This document shows, piece after piece, positions 56,665 through 64,000 of a stretch of DNA of 64,000 bases (its first letter is position 1; each line of letters begins with the position of its first letter). Source of the stretch: Pseudomonas sp. JUb42 (GTDB taxonomy: Bacteria; Pseudomonadota; Gammaproteobacteria; Pseudomonadales; Pseudomonadaceae); contig NZ_JANUFD010000007.1 of the NCBI RefSeq assembly GCF_024807945.1, positions 186,001 to 250,000 of the forward strand, given 5' to 3'. The notes under the pieces were generated by a model that saw only the letters and a program-made list of their open reading frames with translations, did no database searches and was not told where the DNA came from. The translations under genes and the position numbers were made by a program.

Positions 56665-58826
56665 AGTGGGTTGGAACAAGCATGCAACAACGGAAATTCA
56701 TCATGACCCGGATTCTCTCGATTATCGGCGTATCGCTATGGATTGCGATGATTTCGCCGGTGACCCAGGCCGCCAGCCTGAAGGCGCTGGATGTCGCTTC
56801 ATTGCCTGGAGACCGGGTCGAGCTGAAGCTGACCTTTGACACTCCGGTCCCTGAACCGCGTGGCTATACCACTGCGCAACCGGCGCGTATCGCCCTGGAT
56901 CTGCCAGGCGTGGTCAGTCAGTTGGCCAGCAAGACTCGCGACCTGGGCGCCGGTAACGCCCACAGCGTGACCGTGGTCGAAGCCAAGGACCGCACGCGGG
57001 TCATCGTCAATCTGACGACGCTGGCACCGTATACCACGCGGGTTGAAGGCAATCGCCTGTTCGTCGTTGTGGGTCAGGGGCCGAGCCCTGTTGCTGCAGC
57101 GCCTGCCGCACAGCCTGCAGCAGCCCGTCCAGCCATTACCAAGGGCGCTGCCCAGGTTTCGGTGCCGCCTTCGACTGCGGCCAAGGCCTATGTCCCGGTG
57201 GGCCGGGTGATCAAGAATGTTGACTTCCAGCGCGGTGAGCTGGGTGAGGGCAACGTGATTATCGACCTGAGCGACCCGGCCATGGCGCCGGATATTCAGG
57301 AGCAGGGCGGCAAGATCCGCGTCGATTTCGCCAAGACACAACTGCCGGACAAGCTGCGCGTGCGCCTGGATGTAAAGGATTTCGCGACGCCAGTGCAGTT
57401 CGTCAATGCTTCGGTGAGTGGCGACAAGTCCAGCATCGAAATCGAGCCTGCCGGAGCCTTCGACTATTCGGCCTACCAGACCGAAAGCAAGCTGACTATC
57501 AGCGTGCGTCCTTTGACCACCGAAGACGTGGCCCGCCGCGCGGCTGACAAACCGGTGTACACCGGCGAGAAGCTGTCGCTGAACTTCCAGGACATCGACG
57601 TGCGTTCGGTGCTGCAACTGATCGCCGACTTTACCAACCTCAACCTGGTAGCCAGTGACACCGTTCAGGGCGGCATCACCCTGCGCCTGCAGAACGTGCC
57701 ATGGGATCAGGCGCTGGATCTGGTGCTGAAAACCAAGGGCCTGGACAAGCGCAAGGTCGGCAGTGTGCTGCTGATCGCGCCGGCGGATGAAATCGCCGCT
57801 CGCGAGCGTCAGGAGCTGGAGTCGATGAAGCAGGTGGCCGAACTGGCACCGCTGCGTCGTGAGCTGTTGCAGGTCAACTACGCCAAGGCCAAGGACATTG
57901 CCGATCTGTTCAAATCGGTGACCCGTCAACAGGCCGAAGGCGCTGAAGAGAAAGAGCGCGGCTCGGTCACGGTCGATGCCCGCACCAACAGCATCATTGC
58001 TTACCAGACCCAGGATCGTCTCGACGAGCTGCGTCGCATCGTGGCGCAACTGGATATCCCGGTGCGTCAGGTGATGATCGAAGCGCGTATCGTCGAAGCC
58101 AACGTCGGTTATGACAAGGCACTCGGTGTGCGTTGGGGTGGCGCGACCAACCTGGGCAAAAGGGCGCAGCTCTATGGTCTGGATGATAACGGTGACGAGG
58201 CGGGCAATACCGGCGAGAACCTCAACTCCAACACGCCCTATGTCGACCTCAGTGCGGCCAACGCCACGTCCGGTTTCGGCATCGGCTTCATGACTGGTAA
58301 CACCCTGCTTGATCTCGAGTTGAGTGCCATGGAGAAGACCGGTAACGGTGAAATCGTCTCCCAGCCCAAAGTCGTGACCTCTGACAAAGAGACTGCGAAG
58401 ATTCTCAAGGGCACGGAGATCCCGTATCAGGAAGCCAGCTCCAGCGGCGCGACCACGGTCTCGTTCAAGCAGGCCGCGCTGTCCCTGGAAGTAACGCCGC
58501 AGATCACGCCTGACAACCGCATCATCATGGAAGTGAAGGTCAACAAGGATGAGCCGGACTACCTGAACACAGTGCTGGGCGTACCGCCGATCAAGAAAAA
58601 CGAGGTCAACGCCAAGGTGCTGATCTCCGATGGCGAAACCATCGTGATCGGTGGTGTGTTCTCTAATACGCAAAGCAAAGTTGTCGACAAGGTGCCATTT
58701 TTGGGCGATGTGCCGTACATTGGCCGCCTTTTCCGACGCGACGTGGTTTCGGAGCAGAAATCCGAGCTGCTGGTATTTCTGACTCCGCGTATCATGAACA
58801 ACCCGGCGATTGCTGTGAGTCGTTGA
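56661..58826 (+). CDS. pilQ: Type IV pilus secretin PilQ
   Basis: Outer-membrane secretin through which the pilus is extruded. Up to 721 residues: two AMIN domains for peptidoglycan binding ([31 protein letters not shown] and the [17 protein letters not shown] region), secretin N-domains, and the beta-barrel secretin with [37 protein letters not shown] 56661 overlaps the pilP stop. ATG 56703 ([19 protein letters not shown]...) gives a cleaner signal peptide and matches P. aeruginosa PilQ better; the true start is undecided. Confidence 0.95.
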   Translation: MKWVGTSMQQRKFIMTRILSIIGVSLWIAMISPVTQAASLKALDVASLPGDRVELKLTFDTPVPEPRGYTTAQPARIALDLPGVVSQLASKTRDLGAGNAHSVTVVEAKDRTRVIVNLTTLAPYTTRVEGNRLFVVVGQGPSPVAAAPAAQPAAARPAITKGAAQVSVPPSTAAKAYVPVGRVIKNVDFQRGELGEGNVIIDLSDPAMAPDIQEQGGKIRVDFAKTQLPDKLRVRLDVKDFATPVQFVNASVSGDKSSIEIEPAGAFDYSAYQTESKLTISVRPLTTEDVARRAADKPVYTGEKLSLNFQDIDVRSVLQLIADFTNLNLVASDTVQGGITLRLQNVPWDQALDLVLKTKGLDKRKVGSVLLIAPADEIAARERQELESMKQVAELAPLRRELLQVNYAKAKDIADLFKSVTRQQAEGAEEKERGSVTVDARTNSIIAYQTQDRLDELRRIVAQLDIPVRQVMIEARIVEANVGYDKALGVRWGGATNLGKRAQLYGLDDNGDEAGNTGENLNSNTPYVDLSAANATSGFGIGFMTGNTLLDLELSAMEKTGNGEIVSQPKVVTSDKETAKILKGTEIPYQEASSSGATTVSFKQAALSLEVTPQITPDNRIIMEVKVNKDEPDYLNTVLGVPPIKKNEVNAKVLISDGETIVIGGVFSNTQSKVVDKVPFLGDVPYIGRLFRRDVVSEQKSELLVFLTPRIMNNPAIAVSR

Positions 58827-58830
58827 TTCT

Positions 58831-59349
58831 GTGCGAAATTTAATACTTGTAGGGCCGATGGGTGCTGGCAAAAGCACCATCGGCCGTTTGCTGGCCAAAG
58901 AGCTGCGATTGCCGTTCAAGGATTCCGACAAGGAAATCGAACTGCGCACGGGAGCCAATATCCCGTGGATCTTCGACAAGGAAGGCGAACCCGGATTTCG
59001 TGATCGCGAGCAGGCCATGATTGCCGAGCTCTGTGCTGCCGACGGCGTCGTTCTGGCGACCGGTGGCGGCGCGGTCATGCGCGGTGAAAATCGCCAGGCC
59101 CTGCATGCCGGGGGGCGCGTGGTGTATCTGCACGCCTCGGTTGAGCAGCAGGTAGGCCGCACGGCCCGTGATCGCAATCGCCCGCTGTTGCGTACCGCCA
59201 ACCCGGAACAGGTGCTGCGTGACCTGCTGGCCCTGCGCGATCCGCTCTATCGCGAGATTGCCGATATCATCATCGAAACCGACGAGCGGCCGCCGCGAAT
59301 GGTCGTCCTTGACATCCTCGCGCGCTTGGCAGAGCTTCCTCCCCGTTAA
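58831..59349 (+). CDS. aroK: Shikimate kinase
   Basis: Phosphorylates shikimate at O3 with ATP in the chorismate pathway. 172 residues from GTG 58831 ([21 protein letters not shown]). Walker A GPMGAGKS at residues 8-15, shikimate-binding region [19 protein letters not shown] and RNRPLLR. It starts four bases after pilQ, continuing the operon into aroB as in other gammaproteobacteria. Confidence 0.97.
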   Translation: MRNLILVGPMGAGKSTIGRLLAKELRLPFKDSDKEIELRTGANIPWIFDKEGEPGFRDREQAMIAELCAADGVVLATGGGAVMRGENRQALHAGGRVVYLHASVEQQVGRTARDRNRPLLRTANPEQVLRDLLALRDPLYREIADIIIETDERPPRMVVLDILARLAELPPR

Positions 59350-59462
59350 AGCGCAGGCAGAAATGCGCTATCCTCGGCGACCACTGGAGCAGGCAGGTGA
59401 TATGGCTTTATGCCATTTTTTCCCGCTCGCAGATGCCCAATCGTTATTCAATGTGGGGACAC

Positions 59463-60566
59463 ATGCAGACATTAAAGGTCGAGCTTGGCGAACGCAGTTA
59501 CCCGATCCATATTGGCGAAGGCCTGCTGGACCGGCTTGAGCTGCTGGCGCCGCATATCGTCGGTCGTCAGGTAGCCATCGTCTCCAATGCGACGGTCGCA
59601 CCTCTTTATCTTGAGCGGCTGACCCGCACCCTGGCCGGATACAGCGTGATCTCGGTGGTGCTGCCTGATGGCGAGGCGTTCAAGAACTGGGAAACCCTGC
59701 AAACCATTTTTGATGGCCTGCTGACGGCACGCCACGATCGCCGGACCACGGTTATCGCACTGGGTGGTGGTGTGATAGGCGATATGGCCGGCTTTGCCGC
59801 AGCCTGCTATCAGCGCGGCGTCAATTTCATCCAGGTGCCGACCACTCTGTTGTCCCAGGTCGATTCGTCCGTGGGCGGCAAGACCGGCATCAACCATCCG
59901 CTGGGCAAGAACATGGTCGGCGCCTTCTATCAGCCCAATGTGGTGCTGATCGATACCGCGACCCTGAACACCTTGCCTGAGCGCGAGCTGTCGGCCGGTC
60001 TGGCCGAAGTGATCAAATATGGTCTGATTTGCGATGAGCCTTTTCTGGTCTGGCTCGAAGAGCATGTTGACCAGTTGCGCGGCCTGGATCAGGTCGCGTT
60101 GACCGCAGCCATCGAGCGCTCCTGCCGGGCCAAGGCCTTGGTCGTGGGGGCCGATGAACGCGAGACCGGCGTGCGTGCCACCCTCAACCTGGGCCACACC
60201 TTCGGCCATGCCATCGAAACCCATATGGGTTACGGCGTATGGTTGCACGGTGAAGCCGTGGCGGCGGGTACGGTGATGGCGCTGGAAATGTCCTCGCGCC
60301 TGGGCTGGATCACCGCCCAGGAGCGCGATCGTGGTATTCGCCTGTTGCAGCGCGCCGGGTTGCCGGTGGTGCCGCCGCAGGAAATGACTCCGGAACACTT
60401 CCTCGAACACATGGCTGTCGACAAGAAAGTGCTTGATGGCCGTATGCGTCTGGTCCTGCTGAGCCGTATGGGTGAAGCGGTGATTACCGACGATTATCCG
60501 AAAGAAGTACTTCAGGCCACCCTGGCGACGGATTACCGCGCTCTGGTGGATCAGCTTAGAGGCTAA
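59463..60566 (+). CDS. aroB: 3-dehydroquinate synthase
   Basis: Second step of the shikimate pathway, converting DAHP to 3-dehydroquinate with NAD+ and a divalent metal. ATG 59463 ([20 protein letters not shown]) gives 367 residues; the upstream extension to 59397 is rejected. [20 protein letters not shown] and the metal-site HTFGHAIE...[10 protein letters not shown] are present. Downstream of aroK. Confidence 0.97.
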   Translation: MQTLKVELGERSYPIHIGEGLLDRLELLAPHIVGRQVAIVSNATVAPLYLERLTRTLAGYSVISVVLPDGEAFKNWETLQTIFDGLLTARHDRRTTVIALGGGVIGDMAGFAAACYQRGVNFIQVPTTLLSQVDSSVGGKTGINHPLGKNMVGAFYQPNVVLIDTATLNTLPERELSAGLAEVIKYGLICDEPFLVWLEEHVDQLRGLDQVALTAAIERSCRAKALVVGADERETGVRATLNLGHTFGHAIETHMGYGVWLHGEAVAAGTVMALEMSSRLGWITAQERDRGIRLLQRAGLPVVPPQEMTPEHFLEHMAVDKKVLDGRMRLVLLSRMGEAVITDDYPKEVLQATLATDYRALVDQLRG

Positions 60567-60576
60567 TGATAAATCC

Positions 60577-62244
60577 ATGACGAGTTTGCACGCCGACGAG
60601 GCCTTCCTCGGCCATTACCAGTTAAGTCATGACCCTTTTGCACCACGGGTGCCTGGCTTCAAGTTTTTCCCGGCGCAACGCAAGCCGGTGCTGGGGCAGC
60701 TTCATCATCTGGCACGTTACAGCCAGCTGCTCCTGTTGGTCACCGGCCCTCAGGGCAGTGGCAAGACGCTGTTGCGCCAGGCGCTGGTTGCCAGTACCAA
60801 CAAGCAATCGGTGCAGAGCGTGGTGGTTGCCGCGCGTGGCGCCAGTGATGCTGCGGGCGTCATGCAGCAGGTTGCCCAGGCACTGGGGACTTCCCATGCC
60901 GACATGCGCACTATCCAAGCCCAGGTCGTGCAGCTGGCCCTGACCGGCCAGGAAGTCTACGTGTTGGTGGACGATGCGGAACAACTCGGCGATTCCGCCC
61001 TCGAAGCCCTGTTGGTTTTGGCGGCCGGGACTGCCGAGGGGCGTCCTCATGTGTTCCTGTTTGGTGAGGCTTCGTTGATCGATCGCCTGGAAACGCTGTG
61101 CGACAAGGTCTCCGGTGAGACCGAAGGCGAGCGTTTCCATGTCATCGAGTTGCAGCCTTACACCGAGGATGAAACCCGCGAATACCTGGAGCAGCGCCTC
61201 GAAGGTGCCGGGCAGGGGATCGGCTTGTTCACGGCCGAACAGATCAGCGATATTCACGAACATTCCAATGGCTGGCCTGGTGCGATCAACCAGGTGGCCC
61301 GAGATTCGATGATTGAAGCGATGATCGCCAGTCGTACGGCGGTCAAGCGTCCAAGTATGGGGTTCAAAATGCCGAAGAAACACGTATTGGCTTTAGGAGC
61401 CGTGGTAGTGGTCGGGGTACTGGCCGCGTGGCTGATGCCGGGGCGTGGTGGCAACAGCAACTCCACTGCACCCGCAGCACCTGCCGCTCAGGCGCAATTG
61501 CCGCTGGGCCAGGGCAAGCCGGTCGCGCAGCAGTCCAACAATGGTGGTCCGGCCATTGAGTTCGCGGGCAATACCCAGCCGATGCCGTTGCCATTGGTCG
61601 GTAATTCTCAACCCGTGATGCGCGGCCCGTTGGCCGAGGCGGCCGGTTCGGGTGATGGCGATGATGATGGCGTGCCGTCCACGTCGCCAGGCCAGCCACC
61701 GACCGTCACCACCGCTGCGCCGCCACAAGGCGCTGTTGCCAGTGCCGTGCCGCAAGGCCCGCGTTCGTCCATTCAGCCACCTGCCGGTGCGGCAGCAGCT
61801 GCTGCAGCCGCTGCGGCTCGTCCAGCGCCTGCTCCGGCGGCGAAGCCAGCGCCAGCGCCGACGCCAGCTCCTGTGCAGGTCGCCACGGCCAAGCCAGCGC
61901 CCAAGCCGGTGGAAAAGCCGGCCGAGAAGCCAGCGGCCGCGGCCAAACCGGCTGCGGGCGGTAACTGGTACAGCAGCCAGGCACCGGGTCATTATGTCGT
62001 GCAGATCCTTGGCACCAGTTCCGAAGCGACCGCTCAGGCCTACGTGGCCGAGCAGGGCGGCGAGTACCGTTACTTCAAGAAAACGCTGCAGGGCAAGCCC
62101 TTGTATGTCGTGACTTACGGTAGTTTTTCCGACCGCGCTGCCGCCCTGGCCGCCATCAAGGTCTTGCCAGCCAAGGTTCAGGCTGGTAAACCTTGGCCTC
62201 GTACTGTCGCCAGTATCCAACAGGAACTCGGCGCCACTCGCTGA
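60577..62244 (+). CDS. AAA ATPase domain/SPOR domain membrane protein (DamX-like)
   Basis: 555 residues. An ExeA-like N-terminal AAA domain has Walker A GPQGSGKT at residues 57-64 and Walker B-like VYVLVDDAEQL near 130. A single membrane helix follows at about 268-286 (HVLALGAVVVVGVLAAWLM). Then comes an Ala/Pro-rich periplasmic linker of roughly 180 residues with AAAAAAAA and PAPAPAAKPAPAPTPAP tracts, and a SPOR domain at the end (YVVQILGTSSEATAQAYVAEQ...YVVTYGSFSDRAAAL). It sits directly after aroB, where enteric bacteria carry damX. Probably septal; what the ATPase does is unknown. Confidence 0.85.
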   Translation: MTSLHADEAFLGHYQLSHDPFAPRVPGFKFFPAQRKPVLGQLHHLARYSQLLLLVTGPQGSGKTLLRQALVASTNKQSVQSVVVAARGASDAAGVMQQVAQALGTSHADMRTIQAQVVQLALTGQEVYVLVDDAEQLGDSALEALLVLAAGTAEGRPHVFLFGEASLIDRLETLCDKVSGETEGERFHVIELQPYTEDETREYLEQRLEGAGQGIGLFTAEQISDIHEHSNGWPGAINQVARDSMIEAMIASRTAVKRPSMGFKMPKKHVLALGAVVVVGVLAAWLMPGRGGNSNSTAPAAPAAQAQLPLGQGKPVAQQSNNGGPAIEFAGNTQPMPLPLVGNSQPVMRGPLAEAAGSGDGDDDGVPSTSPGQPPTVTTAAPPQGAVASAVPQGPRSSIQPPAGAAAAAAAAAARPAPAPAAKPAPAPTPAPVQVATAKPAPKPVEKPAEKPAAAAKPAAGGNWYSSQAPGHYVVQILGTSSEATAQAYVAEQGGEYRYFKKTLQGKPLYVVTYGSFSDRAAALAAIKVLPAKVQAGKPWPRTVASIQQELGATR

Positions 62245-62297
62245 TGTCGCAGCGACCTTACCCAGGTCGCTCACCCAGCTCTCCTGAATTGCCCACT

Positions 62298-62323
62298 GGC
62301 GCGCTGCTTTCCGGTAGCGCGCC
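62298..62323 (+). terminator. Possible terminator hairpin after the AAA/SPOR gene
   Basis: GGCGCGCT-GCTTTCCGGT-AGCGCGCC forms an 8-bp stem, but only TTGTGG follows, so it is a weak or rho-assisted terminator at best. Confidence 0.4.
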
Positions 62324-62391
62324 TTGTGGTGTCTGCGTTACAGACACACGCCAAATCCAGGACGCGTTAGTCAGAATCACCCAAAAGGACT

Positions 62392-62420
62392 TTGACTAGC
62401 ACGGAATCCGCCTGTAAAAC
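62392..62420 (+). promoter_or_regulatory. Sigma-70-like promoter upstream of gltB
   Basis: TTGACT and TAAAAC are separated by exactly 17 bases, 182 bases before the gltB start. It is the best -35/-10 pair in this gap. A long untranslated leader follows. Confidence 0.5.
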
Positions 62421-62601
62421 TTTCATAAATGCGACACGAATTTGCGACGCTTCGTCGTTTAATTTGTGGGCTTTTGTGTCGCTGTGTACAATGACCTCCC
62501 ATTTGCCCCCGCAAAGCCGACGAACGTTCGGCGTGGATGGTAACCGGTTGAATTGAAAAGAAATTTGCCTCGCATAGAGGCAGCCTGGTGAGAAAGTGTC
62601 T

Positions 62602-64000
62602 ATGAAAGCAGGTCTGTACCATCCGGATGAATTCAAGGATAACTGTGGTTTCGGCCTCATTGCTCACATGCAAGGCGAGCCCAGTCATCATCTGTTGCAG
62701 ACGGCTATTGAAGCCCTGACCTGCATGACCCACCGTGGTGGGATCAACGCTGACGGCAAGACCGGCGACGGTTGCGGTCTGTTGATTCAAAAACCCGACA
62801 TGTTCCTGCGTGCCGTTGCCACTGAGCACTTCGGCAAAGAGCTGCCGCGCCAGTACGCGGTCGGCATGGTCTTCCTCAATCAGGATGACGCCAAGGCTGA
62901 AGCTGCACGCGAGAACATGAACCGCGAAATCCTTGCCGAAGGCCTGGATCTGGTCGGCTGGCGCCAAGTGCCGATCGACACCAGCGTCCTCGGCCGCCTG
63001 GCCCTGGAGCGCCTGCCGAAAATCGAGCAGGTGTTTATCGGTGGCGAAGGCCTCAGCGATCAGGAATTCGCGATCAAGCTATTCAGTGCGCGCCGCCGTT
63101 CGTCGGTGTCCAACGCCGCTGATACCGAGCACTACATCTGCAGCTTTTCGCACAAGACCATCATCTACAAGGGTCTGATGATGCCGGCCGACCTGACGGC
63201 CTTCTTCCCGGACCTGAGCGACGAGCGCCTGCAAACCGCGATCTGCGTGTTCCACCAGCGCTTCTCCACCAACACCCTGCCGAAATGGCCGTTGGCGCAG
63301 CCGTTCCGCTTCCTCGCCCACAACGGCGAGATCAACACCATCACCGGCAACCGCAACTGGGCCCAGGCCCGTCGCACCAAGTTCGCCAACGATCTGATGG
63401 AACTCGATGAGCTGGGCCCGTTGGTCAACCGCGTCGGCTCCGACTCCTCGAGCATGGACAACATGCTCGAGCTGATGGTCACCGGCGGCATCGACCTGTT
63501 CCGTGGCGTGCGCATGATCATTCCGCCAGCGTGGCAGAACGTCGAGACCATGGACCCCGATCTGCGGGCGTTCTATGAGTACAACTCGATGCACATGGAG
63601 CCGTGGGACGGCCCGGCCGGCGTCGTGATGACCGAAGGTCGCCACGCGGTGTGCCTGCTCGACCGTAACGGTCTGCGTCCGGCGCGTTGGGTCACCACCA
63701 CCAACGGCTACATCACACTGGCGTCGGAAATCGGCGTATGGAACTACAAGCCTGAAGACGTCATCGCCAAGGGCCGTGTCGGTCCGGGCCAGATCTTTGC
63801 CGTGGATACCGAAACCGGCCAGATCCTCGACACCGATGCCATCGACAACCGCCTGAAGTCGCGCCACCCCTACAAGCAGTGGCTGCGCAAGAACGCCCTG
63901 CGCATCCAGGCCACCATCGACGACCACGACCATGGTTCGGCGTTCTACAGTCCGGATCAGCTCAAGCAGTACATGAAGATGTACCAAGTCACCTTCGAAG
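62602..64000 (+). CDS. gltB: Glutamate synthase large subunit, 3' end outside window
   Basis: NADPH-dependent glutamate synthase alpha subunit, transferring the glutamine amide to 2-oxoglutarate. The first 466 codons are present. [14 protein letters not shown] is a 14-residue propeptide and Cys15 (NCGFGLIAH) becomes the glutamine-hydrolysing N-terminal nucleophile. The class II amidotransferase domain includes [31 protein letters not shown] and the RNGLRPAR region. Complete proteins are about 1480 residues, so roughly two thirds lies beyond the edge. Confidence 0.96.
   Translation, partial: MKAGLYHPDEFKDNCGFGLIAHMQGEPSHHLLQTAIEALTCMTHRGGINADGKTGDGCGLLIQKPDMFLRAVATEHFGKELPRQYAVGMVFLNQDDAKAEAARENMNREILAEGLDLVGWRQVPIDTSVLGRLALERLPKIEQVFIGGEGLSDQEFAIKLFSARRRSSVSNAADTEHYICSFSHKTIIYKGLMMPADLTAFFPDLSDERLQTAICVFHQRFSTNTLPKWPLAQPFRFLAHNGEINTITGNRNWAQARRTKFANDLMELDELGPLVNRVGSDSSSMDNMLELMVTGGIDLFRGVRMIIPPAWQNVETMDPDLRAFYEYNSMHMEPWDGPAGVVMTEGRHAVCLLDRNGLRPARWVTTTNGYITLASEIGVWNYKPEDVIAKGRVGPGQIFAVDTETGQILDTDAIDNRLKSRHPYKQWLRKNALRIQATIDDHDHGSAFYSPDQLKQYMKMYQVTFE

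Larger units (their letters stand above)
62245..62601. other. Intergenic region before gltB
   Basis: 357 bases with no plausible ORF. It holds a GC-rich hairpin near its left end and a sigma-70-like promoter near the middle (both listed). The remaining roughly 180-base stretch would be a long gltB leader; no riboswitch or attenuator structure was recognised. Confidence 0.5.

Noticed and set aside
56799..59201. An 800-codon minus-strand open frame opposite pilQ and aroK
   Set aside because: It spans two well-supported genes on the other strand and has no family resemblance or ribosome-binding site.

Overview
The window is chromosomal DNA from a fluorescent-group Pseudomonas. The gene order matches the conserved block running in P. 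aeruginosa from the hut regulator region to gltB: hutC/hutF, blc, fbp, opgGH, hisIE-tatABC, ubiEJB, the medium-chain-length PHA cluster, hslVU, argS, priA, rpmE, malic enzyme, ponA, pilMNOPQ, aroKB, gltB. The DNA is GC-rich. About fifteen short inverted repeats of the Pseudomonas REP/REPIN kind sit between genes. I saw no tRNA, rRNA, CRISPR array, insertion sequence or integrase.

Layout: 1-2.2 kb holds the histidine-utilisation repressor hutC (cut by the left edge) diverging from hutF. 2.2-11.4 kb is a run of minus-strand genes: a lipocalin, a small lipoprotein, fructose-1,6-bisphosphatase, an overlapping DUF3999/DUF2339 membrane pair and glycogen phosphorylase. 11.8-18.2 kb, plus strand, carries pip, dtd and opgGH for periplasmic glucans. 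18.3-28.6 kb, minus strand, carries two tandem HBM-type chemoreceptors, rsmE, tatCBA, hisE, hisI and ubiBJE.

28.8-41.2 kb is the PHA storage locus. A small PHA-granule gene and phaI-phaF run rightward; phaC1-phaZ-phaC2-phaD run leftward to meet them. The locus is interrupted twice. A higBA-2 toxin-antitoxin pair lies upstream of phaI. About 4.6 kb of accessory DNA lies between phaF and phaD, where related genomes have the two genes side by side. The accessory stretch contains a roughly 1-kb two-gene islet bounded by two identical 35-bp copies of the phaF terminator, then a DUF3077-type gene, a cluster of REP elements and a divergent MFS/LysR pair.

41.5-49 kb, minus strand, carries a DUF971 protein, the HslUV protease, an FtsN-like SPOR protein, argS and priA. 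49.2-64 kb carries rpmE, a short-form malic enzyme, ponA (minus strand), the type IV pilus alignment operon pilMNOPQ continuing into aroK-aroB and an AAA/SPOR protein, and the start of gltB, which runs off the right edge.

Most of this is ordinary backbone. The best candidate for something undescribed is the terminator-flanked islet (31401-32440). It encodes a glycine/alanine-rich probable membrane protein and, overlapping it, an 86-residue acyl-carrier-like protein lacking the phosphopantetheine serine. The last codons of the second gene are supplied by the duplicated terminator itself.
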